Source: Pseudomonas sp. NCCP-436
Lineage (GTDB): Bacteria > Pseudomonadota > Gammaproteobacteria > Pseudomonadales > Pseudomonadaceae
Assembly: GCF_019656335.1 (NCBI RefSeq)
Contig: NZ_BPLZ01000007.1
Coordinates: forward strand, 150,239-214,238
Reading direction: 5' to 3'
DNA: 64,000 nucleotides
The position numbers and the translations under genes were made by a program. Of this stretch, positions 38,390-46,953 are shown in pieces. Positions within the stretch are counted from its first letter, which is position 1. Every line of letters begins with the position of its first letter. Under the pieces are notes generated by a model that worked only from the letters and a program-made list of their open reading frames with translations, was not told the origin of the DNA and did no database searches.

Positions 38390-39594
38390 AGCGCCATCTG
38401 GGTTGGGGTGTCGCGCAATTGCTGGCGCAGCACGCTGGATTCCTGTTCGCCGTGTGACGGCCGGTAGTCCTGGGTGATGATGAAAGGGCGGGCCTTCTCC
38501 ACCACGCAGCGAAGGCGGCGCAGATCGTCGAAACGGATGCGGCGCTCGCGGCGCAGGACGCTCAGGCGTCGCGCAGTGACTACACCGATGCCGGGAACGC
38601 GGGCGATCAACTGCTCGTCGGCGCGGTTGAGGTCGACCGGAAACTGCTCGCGGTTGGCCAGTGCCCAAGCCAGTTTGGGATCGATGTCCAGCGCCAGGTT
38701 GCCTGGAGTGGCGAGCAACTCGTCAGCGTTGAAACCGTAGCCGCGCATGAGGAAGTCAGCCTGGTAAAGGCGATGTTCACGCAGCAGTGGCGGAGCCTGG
38801 AGAGGGACGCTTTGCGGGCTGTGCGGAATGGGGCTGAAGGCCGAGTAGTAGACCCGCCGCAGGCGATAGTCACGGTACAGTGACTGAGCGTTGTGAAGGA
38901 TGGTGCGGTCGTCGCTGGCATCGGCGCCGACAATCATCTGGGTGCTCTGGCCAGCGGGGGCGAAGCGCGGTGCGCGGGTTTCCTCGCGGGACTCCTGCTC
39001 GCCCTGATGAATGTGTCCCATGGCCTGGCGGATGCTGCCGGCGTTTTTCTCCGGCGCCAGCCGAACCAGGCTGGTTTCGCTGGGCAGTTCAATGTTGACG
39101 CTGAGCCGGTCGGCGTAGCGGCCGGCTTCGGCGATTAGCTCTGGCGCGGCGTCCGGGATGGTCTTCAGGTGGATGTAACCGCGGAACTGGTGTTGTTCGC
39201 GCAGCAGTCTGGCGACACGTACCAGTTGCTCCATGGTGTAGTCGGCCGAGCGAATGATGCCGGAGCTGAGAAACAGTCCGCTGACGCAGTTACGCTTGTA
39301 GAAGTCCAGGGTCAGGCTGACCACCTCTTCGGGGGTGAAGCGTGCGCGCGGCACATCGCTGGAGCGGCGGTTGATGCAGTACTGGCAGTCGTACAGGCAG
39401 AAGTTGGTCAGCAGAATCTTGAGCAGCGAGACGCAGCGACCGTCCGGCGTGAAGCTGTGACAGATACCCGTACCGTTGCTGGCGCCGATGCCGTCCTTGC
39501 CCCGCGAGCTGCGTTTGGGCGCGCCACTGCTGGCGCAGGAAGCATCGTATTTGGCGGCGTCAGCGAGAATGCTGAGTTTGTCGATTAACTGCAT
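38383..39594 (-). CDS. SplB-like radical SAM putative DNA modification/repair protein
   Basis: A 403-residue radical SAM protein of the TIGR03916 type. The [4Fe-4S] motif C-X3-C-X2-C is in FCLYDCQYCINRRSSD near residues 66-73. Upstream cysteines at GICHSFTPDGRCVSLL are also family-conserved. The C-terminal part holds a helix-hairpin-helix DNA-binding motif (LIARVPGIGVVTARRLSVLRR near residue 325). Spore photoproduct lyase is a distant relative, but the lesion handled here is not known. The gene starts 19 bases below a LexA box. The first ATG of the open frame (39702) lies upstream of that box, so 39594 is preferred. Confidence 0.87.
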   Translation of the reverse strand: MQLIDKLSILADAAKYDASCASSGAPKRSSRGKDGIGASNGTGICHSFTPDGRCVSLLKILLTNFCLYDCQYCINRRSSDVPRARFTPEEVVSLTLDFYKRNCVSGLFLSSGIIRSADYTMEQLVRVARLLREQHQFRGYIHLKTIPDAAPELIAEAGRYADRLSVNIELPSETSLVRLAPEKNAGSIRQAMGHIHQGEQESREETRAPRFAPAGQSTQMIVGADASDDRTILHNAQSLYRDYRLRRVYYSAFSPIPHSPQSVPLQAPPLLREHRLYQADFLMRGYGFNADELLATPGNLALDIDPKLAWALANREQFPVDLNRADEQLIARVPGIGVVTARRLSVLRRERRIRFDDLRRLRCVVEKARPFIITQDYRPSHGEQESSVLRQQLRDTPTQMALW

Positions 39595-39612
39595 GGTGGA
39601 GACCATGTGATA

Positions 39613-39628
39613 CTGTATTTTTGTACAG
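39613..39628 (-). promoter_or_regulatory. LexA (SOS) box
   Basis: CTGTATTTTTGTACAG matches the gammaproteobacterial LexA consensus CTGT-N8-ACAG exactly in both arms. It lies 19-34 bases before the start of the radical SAM gene and overlaps the -10 region of its promoter. Confidence 0.85.
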
Positions 39629-39653
39629 TACACGCCGCGTGAGTCGACTTCAA
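39625..39653 (-). promoter_or_regulatory. Sigma-70 promoter of the SOS repair pair
   Basis: Read leftward, TTGAAG (39653-39648), a 17-base spacer and TACTGT (39630-39625). The -10 falls on one arm of the LexA box, so bound LexA would block transcription. Confidence 0.65.
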
Positions 39654-39743
39654 GCGGCCTGATTGCTTGAAGCCTTCGGGAGAACGTGCAACCTTCGGTC
39701 AAATAGCGCGTCTTACGGCGGTATCCCGCACAAGGAGTTGACC

Positions 39744-40142
39744 ATGCAACGACAGGACACCCACAGCAAGCTGATCGGCTACCTGCTGTGGATTTTCGGG
39801 TTTCTCGGTTCGCACCGTTTCTATTACGGCAAGCCGGTGACCGGCACCATCTGGTTCTTTACCCTGGGCCTGCTGTTCATCGGCTGGATCATCGATCTGT
39901 TTCTGATCCCGGCAATGGATCGCGAGGCCGATCTGCGCTTCCATGCCGGAGACATTGATTACAACATCGCCTGGATCCTGCTGACCTTCCTTGGTGTATT
40001 CGGTGTGCACCGCATGTATCAGGGCAAGTGGATCACCGGAATTCTCTATCTGCTTACCGGCGGGCTGTTCCTGGTTGGCGTACTCTACGACTTCTGGACC
40101 ATGAACACGCAGATCTCGCTGAAGAACGCCCTGCGTGGCTGA
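39744..40142 (+). CDS. TM2 domain-containing membrane protein
   Basis: A 132-residue protein with two TM2 units. The first is LIGYLLWIFGFLGSHRFYYGKPVTGTIWF (residues 9-37), the second FLGVFGVHRMYQGKWITGILYLLTGGLFL, each with the conserved G-X-H-R-F/M-Y turn between helices. Four transmembrane helices are expected. AAGGAG precedes the ATG. It is divergent from the radical SAM gene and converges on ntrC with a 14-base gap. Function unknown. Confidence 0.9.
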   Translation: MQRQDTHSKLIGYLLWIFGFLGSHRFYYGKPVTGTIWFFTLGLLFIGWIIDLFLIPAMDREADLRFHAGDIDYNIAWILLTFLGVFGVHRMYQGKWITGILYLLTGGLFLVGVLYDFWTMNTQISLKNALRG

Positions 40143-40146
40143 GCAG

Positions 40147-40174
40147 GACGAGGGCGCTATTCGTCGCCCTCGTC
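40147..40174. other. Convergent hairpin at the ntrC stop
   Basis: GACGAGGGCG (40147-40156) and CGCCCTCGTC (40165-40174) form a perfect 10-base-pair stem with an 8-base loop between the TM2 gene and ntrC. There is no T run. It partly encodes the acidic tail of NtrC. It may still slow polymerase from both sides. Confidence 0.5.
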
Positions 40175-41587
40175 GTCCCCGCCTGCGACGTTCATTCCCA
40201 GTTCTTTGATCTTGCGGGTCAGGGTATTGCGACCCCAGCCCAGCAGCACGGCGGCATCACGACGGCGGCCGGCGGTATGCTTGAGCGCCGTTTCGATCAT
40301 GATTCGCTCAAAGGTCGGTACGGCAATATCCAGCAGGCCGGACTGACCACGTGCCAAAGCCTGATCGGCCCATTGGCGCAGCCCCTGTTCCCAACTGCTG
40401 GCCGGCGCGGCATCCTGCGGTTGCACCAGCAGCTCCGGTGGCAGGTCGTCGACATGTACCTCGCGCCCGGACGCCATGACGGTGATCCAGCGACAGGTGT
40501 TCTCCAGCTGACGCACATTGCCCGGCCAGGGCAGGTTCTTCAGGTAGTCCTCGGTCTCGCTTTTGAGCAGCTTCGGCTCCACCGCCAGCTCCTGGGCTGC
40601 GCGCGAGAGAAAATGCCGGGCCAGAGTGGGAATGTCCTCGCGGCGGTCGGCCAGCCGGGGAATATGGATGCGGATGACGTTGAGGCGGTGGAACAGGTCT
40701 TCGCGGAATTTCCCGGCCTGCACCAGCGATTCGAGGTTCTGGTGGGTGGCGGCGATGATGCGCACGTCTACCTTGACCGGGGTGTGGCCGCCGACCCGGT
40801 AGAACTCGCCGTCGGCCAGTACCCGCAGCAGGCGGGTTTGCGTATCGGCCGGCATGTCACCGATCTCGTCGAGAAACAGGGTGCCGCCATCGGCCTGTTC
40901 GAAGCGACCGCGGCGTTGACTGGCGGCGCCGGTAAAGGCTCCCTTCTCGTGGCCGAATAGTTCCGACTCCATCAGGTCTTTCGGTATCGCCGCCATGTTC
41001 AGGGCGATGAACGGTGCCGCCGCGCGCGGGCTGTGGCGGTGCAGTGCGTGTGCCACCAGTTCCTTACCCGTTCCCGACTCACCGTTGATCAGTACGGTGA
41101 TATTGGATTGGGAAAGGCGGCCGATGGCCCGGAAGACCTCCTGCATGGCCGGGGCCTCGCCGATGATCTCCGGTGTGCGCGCCTGGGCAGTGGGAGCAGC
41201 CAGACTCTGCTGCTCCTGGGCATGCTGGAGGGCGCGCTTGACCAGAGAGACGGCCTCGTCCACGTCGAACGGTTTGGGCAGGTACTCGAATGCGCCGCCC
41301 TGATAGCTGGCTACGGCACTGTCGAGATCCGAATGCGCGGTCATGATGATCACCGGCAGGCGCGGGTACAGCTCGCGAATTCTTGCCAGCAGATCCAGGC
41401 CGCTGGCGCCGGGCATGCGGATATCCGAGATGATCACGTCCGGCTGCTGGCGAGTCAGGCGGGAAAGGACGCTGTCGGCACTGTCGAAGCTCTGGGTGCT
41501 CATGCCTTCCTGTTGCAGAGCCTTTTCCAGTACCCAGCGGATGGAGCGGTCGTCGTCGACGATCCAGACGGTTTCACTGCTGTTCAT
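40157..41587 (-). CDS. ntrC: Nitrogen regulation response regulator NtrC
   Basis: A 476-residue sigma-54 activator. The receiver domain holds the phosphorylated Asp in [11 protein letters not shown] near residue 54. The AAA+ domain has [15 protein letters not shown] (Walker A), HEKGAFTGA (the GAFTGA loop that contacts sigma-54) and [11 protein letters not shown] (Walker B). The C-terminal Fis-type helix-turn-helix ([23 protein letters not shown]) binds NtrC boxes. It overlaps ntrB by four bases (ATGA). Phosphorylated under nitrogen limitation, it drives glnA and its own operon. Confidence 0.97.
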   Translation of the reverse strand: MNSSETVWIVDDDRSIRWVLEKALQQEGMSTQSFDSADSVLSRLTRQQPDVIISDIRMPGASGLDLLARIRELYPRLPVIIMTAHSDLDSAVASYQGGAFEYLPKPFDVDEAVSLVKRALQHAQEQQSLAAPTAQARTPEIIGEAPAMQEVFRAIGRLSQSNITVLINGESGTGKELVAHALHRHSPRAAAPFIALNMAAIPKDLMESELFGHEKGAFTGAASQRRGRFEQADGGTLFLDEIGDMPADTQTRLLRVLADGEFYRVGGHTPVKVDVRIIAATHQNLESLVQAGKFREDLFHRLNVIRIHIPRLADRREDIPTLARHFLSRAAQELAVEPKLLKSETEDYLKNLPWPGNVRQLENTCRWITVMASGREVHVDDLPPELLVQPQDAAPASSWEQGLRQWADQALARGQSGLLDIAVPTFERIMIETALKHTAGRRRDAAVLLGWGRNTLTRKIKELGMNVAGGDDEGDE

Positions 41588-42672
41588 GGGCTGTTAGCTC
41601 CTTGTTCCAGCGGCAGGAAGATTGAGAACACGGTATGCCCGGGATGGCTTTCGCATTCGATCAGCCCCTGATGCTGACTGATGATGTTCTGGGTGATGGC
41701 CAGACCCAGGCCAGTGCCGTCGGCGCGACCGCTGACCATGGGGTAGAAGATGGTGTCCTGCAGCTCCGCTGGAATGCCGGGGCCGTTGTCGATGATCTGG
41801 ATCTTGACCACCAGGCGATGACGCGTATGGCCGATGGTGAACTGACGCAGAGTGCGGCTGCGCAGGCTGATACGCCCGAGGCCCAGGTTGTGCTTCTGTC
41901 CGGCTATGGCCTGCATGGCATTGCGCACGATGTTGAGCACGGCCTGGATCATCTGCTCGCGGTCAATCAGCAGGTCCGGGATGCTTGGGTCGTAGTCACG
42001 CACCAGGGCGATGCTGCCCTGGGCTTCGGCCTCAATCAGGTTGGCGACCCGTTCAAGTACCTCGTGGATGTTGGTCAGGCTCAGCGTCGGTAGTTTGTTG
42101 GAGCCCAGCATGCGGTCGACCAGATTACGCAGACGATCCGCCTCTTCAATGATGACGTTGGTGTAGTCGCGCAGTTCCTCGTTAGGCAACTCGCGCGAGA
42201 GCAACTGGGCGGCACCGCGAATGCCGCCCAGCGGGTTCTTGATTTCGTGGGCCAGGCCGCGCACCAGCAGTTTGGTGGTCTCCTGCTTGGACAGCTGCGC
42301 TTCTTCCTTGGTGATGCGCAGCAGGCGGTCGCGCGGATGCACTTCCAGCAGCAGGAAGGTCTGCCCCTGGTTGAACAGCGGGGTCACGGCATAGTCGACG
42401 GTCAGGGTCTGGCCGGTGGCCGAGGTCAGCACCGCCTCGCGCTTGTTGAAAGGATGTGCCTGCTCCACCGCCTGGTGTAGCGACGACAGGGCTTCGGGCG
42501 ACTCGGTGAACAGTTCGCTAATGAACTGTCCGTGACTGCGCTGACCGCTGACTGCCAGCAGCATTTCGGCAGCCGGATTCATGTATTCCAGGCACAACTG
42601 GCTGTTGAGCAGCAGAGTTGCCGTGGTCAGATTGTCCAGGAGTAGGCGATGCAGAGCGTCGTTGATGGTCAT
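41584..42672 (-). CDS. ntrB: Nitrogen regulation sensor kinase NtrB
   Basis: A 361-residue cytoplasmic histidine kinase. A PAS domain covers about residues 1-115. The phosphorylated His is in GLAHEIKNPLGGIRGAAQLL near residue 138, the N-box is QMIQAVLNIVRNAMQA near residue 240 and the G-boxes are DNGPGIP and DGTGLGLAI. PII proteins control its kinase and phosphatase balance. The frame is open to 42708, but MTINDALHRLLLDNL is the family start and a sigma-54 promoter lies just upstream. It overlaps ntrC by four bases. Confidence 0.96.
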   Translation of the reverse strand: MTINDALHRLLLDNLTTATLLLNSQLCLEYMNPAAEMLLAVSGQRSHGQFISELFTESPEALSSLHQAVEQAHPFNKREAVLTSATGQTLTVDYAVTPLFNQGQTFLLLEVHPRDRLLRITKEEAQLSKQETTKLLVRGLAHEIKNPLGGIRGAAQLLSRELPNEELRDYTNVIIEEADRLRNLVDRMLGSNKLPTLSLTNIHEVLERVANLIEAEAQGSIALVRDYDPSIPDLLIDREQMIQAVLNIVRNAMQAIAGQKHNLGLGRISLRSRTLRQFTIGHTRHRLVVKIQIIDNGPGIPAELQDTIFYPMVSGRADGTGLGLAITQNIISQHQGLIECESHPGHTVFSIFLPLEQGANSP

Positions 42673-42703
42673 AGGCAGTGTGTTCCGGTAATGGGCAGGA
42701 AAA

Positions 42704-42719
42704 TGCAAGAAACAAACCA
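42704..42719 (-). promoter_or_regulatory. Sigma-54 promoter of ntrBC
   Basis: On the minus strand TGGTTTGTTTCTTGCA has GG and GC separated by exactly 10 bases, as in the consensus TGGCACG-N4-TTGC. The -12 element is perfect; the -24 element keeps TGG and the G at the seventh position. It lies about 32 bases before the ntrB start. Confidence 0.6.
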
Positions 42720-42838
42720 GAAGCCCTGAAAAGACGCATGTTTTCTGCGTCCGCCCGTATTTCGGCAGTTGCTGAGTAGTGGGATGGCTCAGGTGACGCC
42801 CCCAAACAGGGAGGTAAGGTCAGGTAAAAAAGTATTAT

Positions 42839-42855
42839 TGCACCATAATGGTGCG
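42839..42855 (-). promoter_or_regulatory. NtrC binding site upstream of ntrBC
   Basis: TGCACCATAATGGTGCG matches the NtrC consensus TGCAC-N7-GTGCA, with only the last base off. It lies about 135-150 bases upstream of the sigma-54 promoter, a usual enhancer distance, in the gap before the DUF4124 gene. Confidence 0.8.
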
Positions 42856-42860
42856 CTTTC

Positions 42861-43481
42861 TTAGGGGAAGGGAAGGATGCTGACCTTTTCCTTGGGTTTG
42901 TCCTTCGGTGGGCACTCCGGGCGAACGCCGTAGTCATCCTTCCGGCAGGGCCTGACCTTGCGCTTCTGTGCCAGGCTCATGCGGTGCATGTGGAAGGGCT
43001 GGGCCGGGGTGCGCTCGACGATCAGACCGGCGCTATCGATAATCTCGGCTGCCAATTGGTGGGTTCCACGATCAATGTGCTGCAAGGCGAACACCGGGCT
43101 GCGGCTGGGGGCTCCTTGCGGCTCGCCGTTGATTAGTACGCGAAAGCTGTGTCCTGGAAGCAGCGAGGGCTCGCTGGTCAGGGTGACGATCATGTCGCCA
43201 GAACCGTTATGCACCGAAGCGTCCGGCTCCGGTAGCAGGATGCGCAGCAGCTGGTAATGGACTGCCGGCTTGCCGACTGCAGGCGGCGATGTGCGCGGAG
43301 TCGGGGGCTGGGCGTTGAGTTGCACGCTGTTGGAGGGTGCGAGAATGACTCGCTCGGCATTCTGGCTGGTGGGCTTGTCGGTGAACACGCGGTTGCCCTC
43401 GGCATCGATGTAGGTATAGACCTGGGCCGTGGCGCCACAGGCGAGGGCAAGCAGAATGCAGAGCAGCAGGGAGCGCATCAT
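42861..43481 (-). CDS. DUF4124 domain protein, second copy
   Basis: A 206-residue protein with a signal peptide (MRSLLLCILLALACGATA). The DUF4124 segment QVYTYIDAEGNRVFTDKPT follows at residues 20-38. The middle of the protein resembles a beta-sandwich (LLPGHSFRVLINGEP; IDRGTHQLAAEIID). The tail is rich in Lys, Pro and Cys. It is a paralog of the next gene upstream, from which it is separated by two bases. DUF4124 is a short periplasmic motif of unknown function. Together the pair sits directly upstream of ntrBC. Confidence 0.85.
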   Translation of the reverse strand: MMRSLLLCILLALACGATAQVYTYIDAEGNRVFTDKPTSQNAERVILAPSNSVQLNAQPPTPRTSPPAVGKPAVHYQLLRILLPEPDASVHNGSGDMIVTLTSEPSLLPGHSFRVLINGEPQGAPSRSPVFALQHIDRGTHQLAAEIIDSAGLIVERTPAQPFHMHRMSLAQKRKVRPCRKDDYGVRPECPPKDKPKEKVSILPFP

Positions 43482-43483
43482 GG

Positions 43484-44050
43484 TCAGTTGGCAGGTTTCG
43501 GAGTGGGCTTGGGCGGCGTGGCAGGCTGGCGGGCCGGACTGTTGACGCTGATGCGCTGCACACTGAAAGCCTCACTGGGGCTTTGCTGAATGATGCGTTC
43601 GCCCTGCATCACGGCCACGGCCAGACTGTGCTCGCCGCGGCCGATTTCGGTTACTTGCAGGCTCGTTACGTTGCTTGCCTGGCCGTAGGGCTGGCCATCG
43701 AGGATCAGGCGTAGGAGGTGGCCGGGTTGCAGGCGTGGCTGGATCTCGACGCTGACGATGAAACTGCCGTTGTTGCTGCGTATAGCCTCCTCATCGGGAA
43801 TACCGATCAGGCGCAGCAGGTTGTAAGGAGCCTGCGCCTCGCTGCTTTCAGTTTCGCTGCCTTGGTTGTCGCTGGCTGTTGTCGGAGCCTGCATGGTGTT
43901 GGTGGGTGGAAGGGTGACGCTTTCGGCTGCGGAACCATCCGGTGGCTGGTTGGTGAACACCGTGTTGCCGTTGGCGTCGATGTACTTGTAGATCTGTGCG
44001 CTGGCGGGCAGGGCCAGGGTCAGTAGCAGGCAGGCGAGTAGCGGGCGCAT
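43484..44050 (-). CDS. DUF4124 domain protein, first copy
   Basis: A 188-residue protein with a signal peptide (MRPLLACLLLTLALPASA). DUF4124 reads QIYKYIDANGNTVFTNQPPDG at residues 19-39. The second half follows the same pattern as the downstream copy (LQPGHLLRLILDGQPYGQ; IGRGEHSLAVAVMQGERIIQQSPSEAFSVQR), showing tandem duplication. AAGGA lies eight bases before ATG 44050. Similar proteins lie next to ntrB in other pseudomonads. Function unknown. Confidence 0.85.
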   Translation of the reverse strand: MRPLLACLLLTLALPASAQIYKYIDANGNTVFTNQPPDGSAAESVTLPPTNTMQAPTTASDNQGSETESSEAQAPYNLLRLIGIPDEEAIRSNNGSFIVSVEIQPRLQPGHLLRLILDGQPYGQASNVTSLQVTEIGRGEHSLAVAVMQGERIIQQSPSEAFSVQRISVNSPARQPATPPKPTPKPAN

Positions 44051-44212
44051 GACGCGATCCTTCCGCGAATGGGACACCAGGCTCTAAGCCTTGCACTGCC
44101 GGACGTTGCTGGCAAGTATGAGGCACCATGGCTGTGATCTCGGGCTACAAATGGCGCACGGTTATCCATTCAGATGAAGGCTCCGTCAGGTGCAGGGTGG
44201 ACGGGGTTTGCG

Positions 44213-44302
44213 CTAGGCGCAGGTCAGGTGTTGTGTCGGGGACTTCTGGCAGCTGTCGGCAAATCCCAGATTGCAATTGGCATCGTCATACTTGTACACC
44301 TG
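44213..44302 (-). pseudogene. Remnant of a third DUF4124 gene
   Basis: The minus-strand frame reads QVYKYDDANCNLGFADSCQ and stops 10 codons later. It aligns with QIYKYIDANGNTVFTNQPP of the neighbouring intact copy: Y-K-Y, D-A-N, N and F are kept in register. There is no signal peptide or start in frame close by and the C-terminal domain is missing, so it looks like a decayed tandem copy. The rest of the 301-base gap (44051-44351) shows nothing else I can name. Confidence 0.55.
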
Positions 44303-44351
44303 GCCCGGGAGGCGAGCGCTGGGCGTTAGGCGGATTTTGATGGGGGTGTAA

Positions 44352-46496
44352 GTGAAGGGACTTAACCGGGTACTGGGGAGTATGTTGATGCTGCTGAGCC
44401 TCTCAGTCAGCGCGGCTTTGCCAGGGCTTGGCAGCGTTACGGCTGACAAGGAGCAAACGGTGTCAGCCGAGCAACTGGATCAGTCGCTCAAGCAGGTCAT
44501 CACCGTGTTGGAGAGTGACAAGCAGCGCACGCAACTGGTGGACTCGCTCAAGCAGTTACGCGAATCCAATGCCAAGGTTGCGCCGACGCCCCCCGGGGTC
44601 ATAGGACTGCTTGGGGAAACCCTGGGCTCGCTGGAGAAGCAGTTCCAGGGCAACAAGAGCCCCAGCAGTCTGTGGGGACAGAAATTCGCGGACGCGGCAC
44701 AAGAAGTACGTGAGCGCTGGATCAGTTGGCAGCAGTTGTCCGGAACGCTACTGGATTTTTCACAGGTTTTGTTGGTTTGGGGCGCCGTGGCGGTAGCGCT
44801 GCGCTGGCTGGCCAGTCGTCTGCAACAGCGCTTTGGCTTGTCCCAGGAGTTGCCGCAGCAGCCGTCGACACGTGATCTGGTGCTGTTCGCCCTGCGCAAG
44901 CTCGGACCGTGGGTGATAGCGTTTGTCATCACGCTGTACTTTTCCGTGGCGCTGAGCAGCTCGCTGGGGCGCATGCTGGCGCTGGTTACCGCCTACGTAC
45001 TTGTCTGGGGCACCCTGTTCGCGGCCCTGTGCGTGATTTGCCTGTCCCTGCTCAGCGGCCCGCACCGCACACGAGCCTTGAGCATTCTGCGCCGCCGGGC
45101 GTTTCATCCGCTGTGGCTGATCGGCAGCCTGGCGACCTTGGGCGCGGTGATGCATGACGGCCGAGTGATGGAGGGGCTGGGGGCATCGGTGGCGCAATGC
45201 ATTGGCGCGTTGGCCAATATCCTTGCAGCGCTTTTGACCGGCTTGTTCGCCCTGCGCTACCGCCGACCTGTTTCTCACCTGATCCGCAATCAGCCGTTGC
45301 AGCGACGACTCAATGGCGGTGTCACCCGTGAGTTGATCGAGCTGGTAGGGCGCTTTTGGTACCTGCCGGTGCTGATATTAGTGGGTATTTCGCTGGTGGC
45401 GACCGTGCTGACCGGTGGCGATAGCGCGTCGACCTTGCGTAAGGCGTTGATGTGCTCGGCAGTGGCGGTGATGGCCCTGACGGCCAATGGCCTGATCAGT
45501 CGTGCGCAGCGCAAGCCGAGTCGCGTTGGCCATCGCCCCAGCGCCCCCTATGTAGCCCAACTGCGCAAGTTCATCTTCACCCTGGCGCACATGGGCAGTC
45601 TGCTGCTGTTTGTGGAAATCGGTCTGCGTGTGTGGGGCATGTCGCTGTTGACCTTCGATAGCGGCAACGATGGTGATGTACGGCGCATGGTGTTCGGCTT
45701 TGTCACTACTTTGCTGTTTGCCTGGCTGGTCTGGATTCTGGCCGACACCGCGATTCAGACGGCGCTTGGGCTGGGGCCCAAGAGTCGTAGCAACACGCGT
45801 GCGTTGACGATGTTGCCGCTGATTCGCAATGTGATCTTCGTGACCATTGCCATCATTGCGGTGATTGTGGCACTGGCCAACATGGGCATGAACGTCACGC
45901 CCTTGCTGGCGGGGGCCGGGGTGATCGGTCTGGCCATTGGCTTTGGTGCGCAGTCGCTGGTGGCTGATCTGATCACTGGCCTGTTCATTATCATTGAGGA
46001 TTCGCTTTCGATTGATGACTACGTGGACGTAGGGGGACACCTGGGCACTGTCGAGGCGCTGACCATCCGCACTGTGCGCCTGCGCGATCTGGATGGAGTG
46101 GTGCATACGGTGCCCTTTAGCGAGATCAAAACCATCAAGAACTACTCGCGCCAGTTTGGCTACGCCATGTTCCGCTGGCCGGTGCCGGCGACCATGGCCA
46201 TCAATGATGCTCAGGCTCTGGTGCGTGAAGTAGCCAAAGACCTGCGCGATGACCGCGAGGTCAGCCGCAATATCTGGTCGCCGCTGGAGATGCAGGGTAT
46301 AGAGAGCTTTGACAACGGTCAGGCGATCATGCGTTTTCGTTTTAAGACCGCGCCGATCAAGCAATGGGAAGTGCAGCGTGCGTTTAACCTTTTGCTGCGC
46401 CAGAAACTGGATAAACTCGGCCTGGAGCTGGCCATGCCGCGCTTGAATGTAGAGCTTTCACGTCGGCCCAGGGGCAATCCCGAGGCCGATCAATAG
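44352..46496 (+). CDS. MscS-family mechanosensitive ion channel
   Basis: A 714-residue multi-helix channel. It has a signal peptide (residues 1-21), a periplasmic helical stretch to about residue 135 and roughly ten further hydrophobic helices. The MscS pore helix and beta domain begin near residue 510 (LLAGAGVIGLAIGFGAQSLVADLITGLFIIIEDSL, residues about 515-549) and run into DYVDVGGHLGTVEALTIRTVRLRDLDGVVHTVPFSEI. The remaining C-terminal part is the alpha/beta vestibule. It resembles the larger MscS paralogs that protect against osmotic downshock. The start is GTG with TGGGGGTG before it. Confidence 0.9.
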   Translation: MKGLNRVLGSMLMLLSLSVSAALPGLGSVTADKEQTVSAEQLDQSLKQVITVLESDKQRTQLVDSLKQLRESNAKVAPTPPGVIGLLGETLGSLEKQFQGNKSPSSLWGQKFADAAQEVRERWISWQQLSGTLLDFSQVLLVWGAVAVALRWLASRLQQRFGLSQELPQQPSTRDLVLFALRKLGPWVIAFVITLYFSVALSSSLGRMLALVTAYVLVWGTLFAALCVICLSLLSGPHRTRALSILRRRAFHPLWLIGSLATLGAVMHDGRVMEGLGASVAQCIGALANILAALLTGLFALRYRRPVSHLIRNQPLQRRLNGGVTRELIELVGRFWYLPVLILVGISLVATVLTGGDSASTLRKALMCSAVAVMALTANGLISRAQRKPSRVGHRPSAPYVAQLRKFIFTLAHMGSLLLFVEIGLRVWGMSLLTFDSGNDGDVRRMVFGFVTTLLFAWLVWILADTAIQTALGLGPKSRSNTRALTMLPLIRNVIFVTIAIIAVIVALANMGMNVTPLLAGAGVIGLAIGFGAQSLVADLITGLFIIIEDSLSIDDYVDVGGHLGTVEALTIRTVRLRDLDGVVHTVPFSEIKTIKNYSRQFGYAMFRWPVPATMAINDAQALVREVAKDLRDDREVSRNIWSPLEMQGIESFDNGQAIMRFRFKTAPIKQWEVQRAFNLLLRQKLDKLGLELAMPRLNVELSRRPRGNPEADQ

Positions 46497-46517
46497 CACC
46501 TGTACGGTAGTACAACC

Positions 46518-46898
46518 ATGTTCAGTCACATCATGCTGGGAGCCAACGACGTGGCCGCCTCCAAGGCGTTCTACGATGCCATTCTGGCAACCCTGGGCAT
46601 TGAGCCAGGCGTAATCGACAGCAAAGGTCGCTGCCTGTATGTCACGCCCAAGGGAGTGCTTGGGCTAACCCGGCCGCTTGACGGCAAGCCAGCCAGCAAA
46701 GGCAACGGTAGTACCATCGGCTTTGCCGCCGATAGCCCTGAGGCTGTGGAGGCCTGGCATGCTGCCGGTCTGGCGGCTGGCGGCACCGCCTGCGAGGATC
46801 CGCCTGGCGTGCGTTCGAGCGACGGGCGCTCGATGTATCTGGCCTACCTGCTGGATCCGGCCGGCAATAAGCTGTGCGCCGCACACTTTATGCGCTGA
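46518..46898 (+). CDS. VOC family (glyoxalase/bleomycin resistance fold) protein
   Basis: A 126-residue single VOC domain. MFSHIMLGANDVAASKAFYDAIL at the N-terminus is the typical beta-alpha start with His at residue 4, and the last strand DPAGNKLCAAHF supplies further ligands. The fold binds a divalent metal and catalyses varied reactions, so no substrate can be named. It starts 21 bases after the channel gene and may be cotranscribed. A bidirectional terminator follows. Confidence 0.87.
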   Translation: MFSHIMLGANDVAASKAFYDAILATLGIEPGVIDSKGRCLYVTPKGVLGLTRPLDGKPASKGNGSTIGFAADSPEAVEAWHAAGLAAGGTACEDPPGVRSSDGRSMYLAYLLDPAGNKLCAAHFMR

Positions 46899-46911
46899 AT
46901 TTAAGCAGGCG

Positions 46912-46942
46912 AAAAAAAGCCCGGGCATTGCCCGGGCTTTTT
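46912..46942. terminator. Bidirectional terminator between the VOC gene and glnA
   Basis: AAAAAGCCCGGGCA (46914-46927) and TGCCCGGGCTTTTT (46929-46942) are perfect complements. A-tract and T-tract on either side allow termination in both directions, serving glnA and the VOC gene. Confidence 0.92.
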
Positions 46943-46953
46943 CGTTGCGCAAA

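Noticed and set aside
39663..39743. 27-residue N-terminal extension of the TM2 protein
   Set aside because: AAGGAG and the TM2 family start point to 39744.
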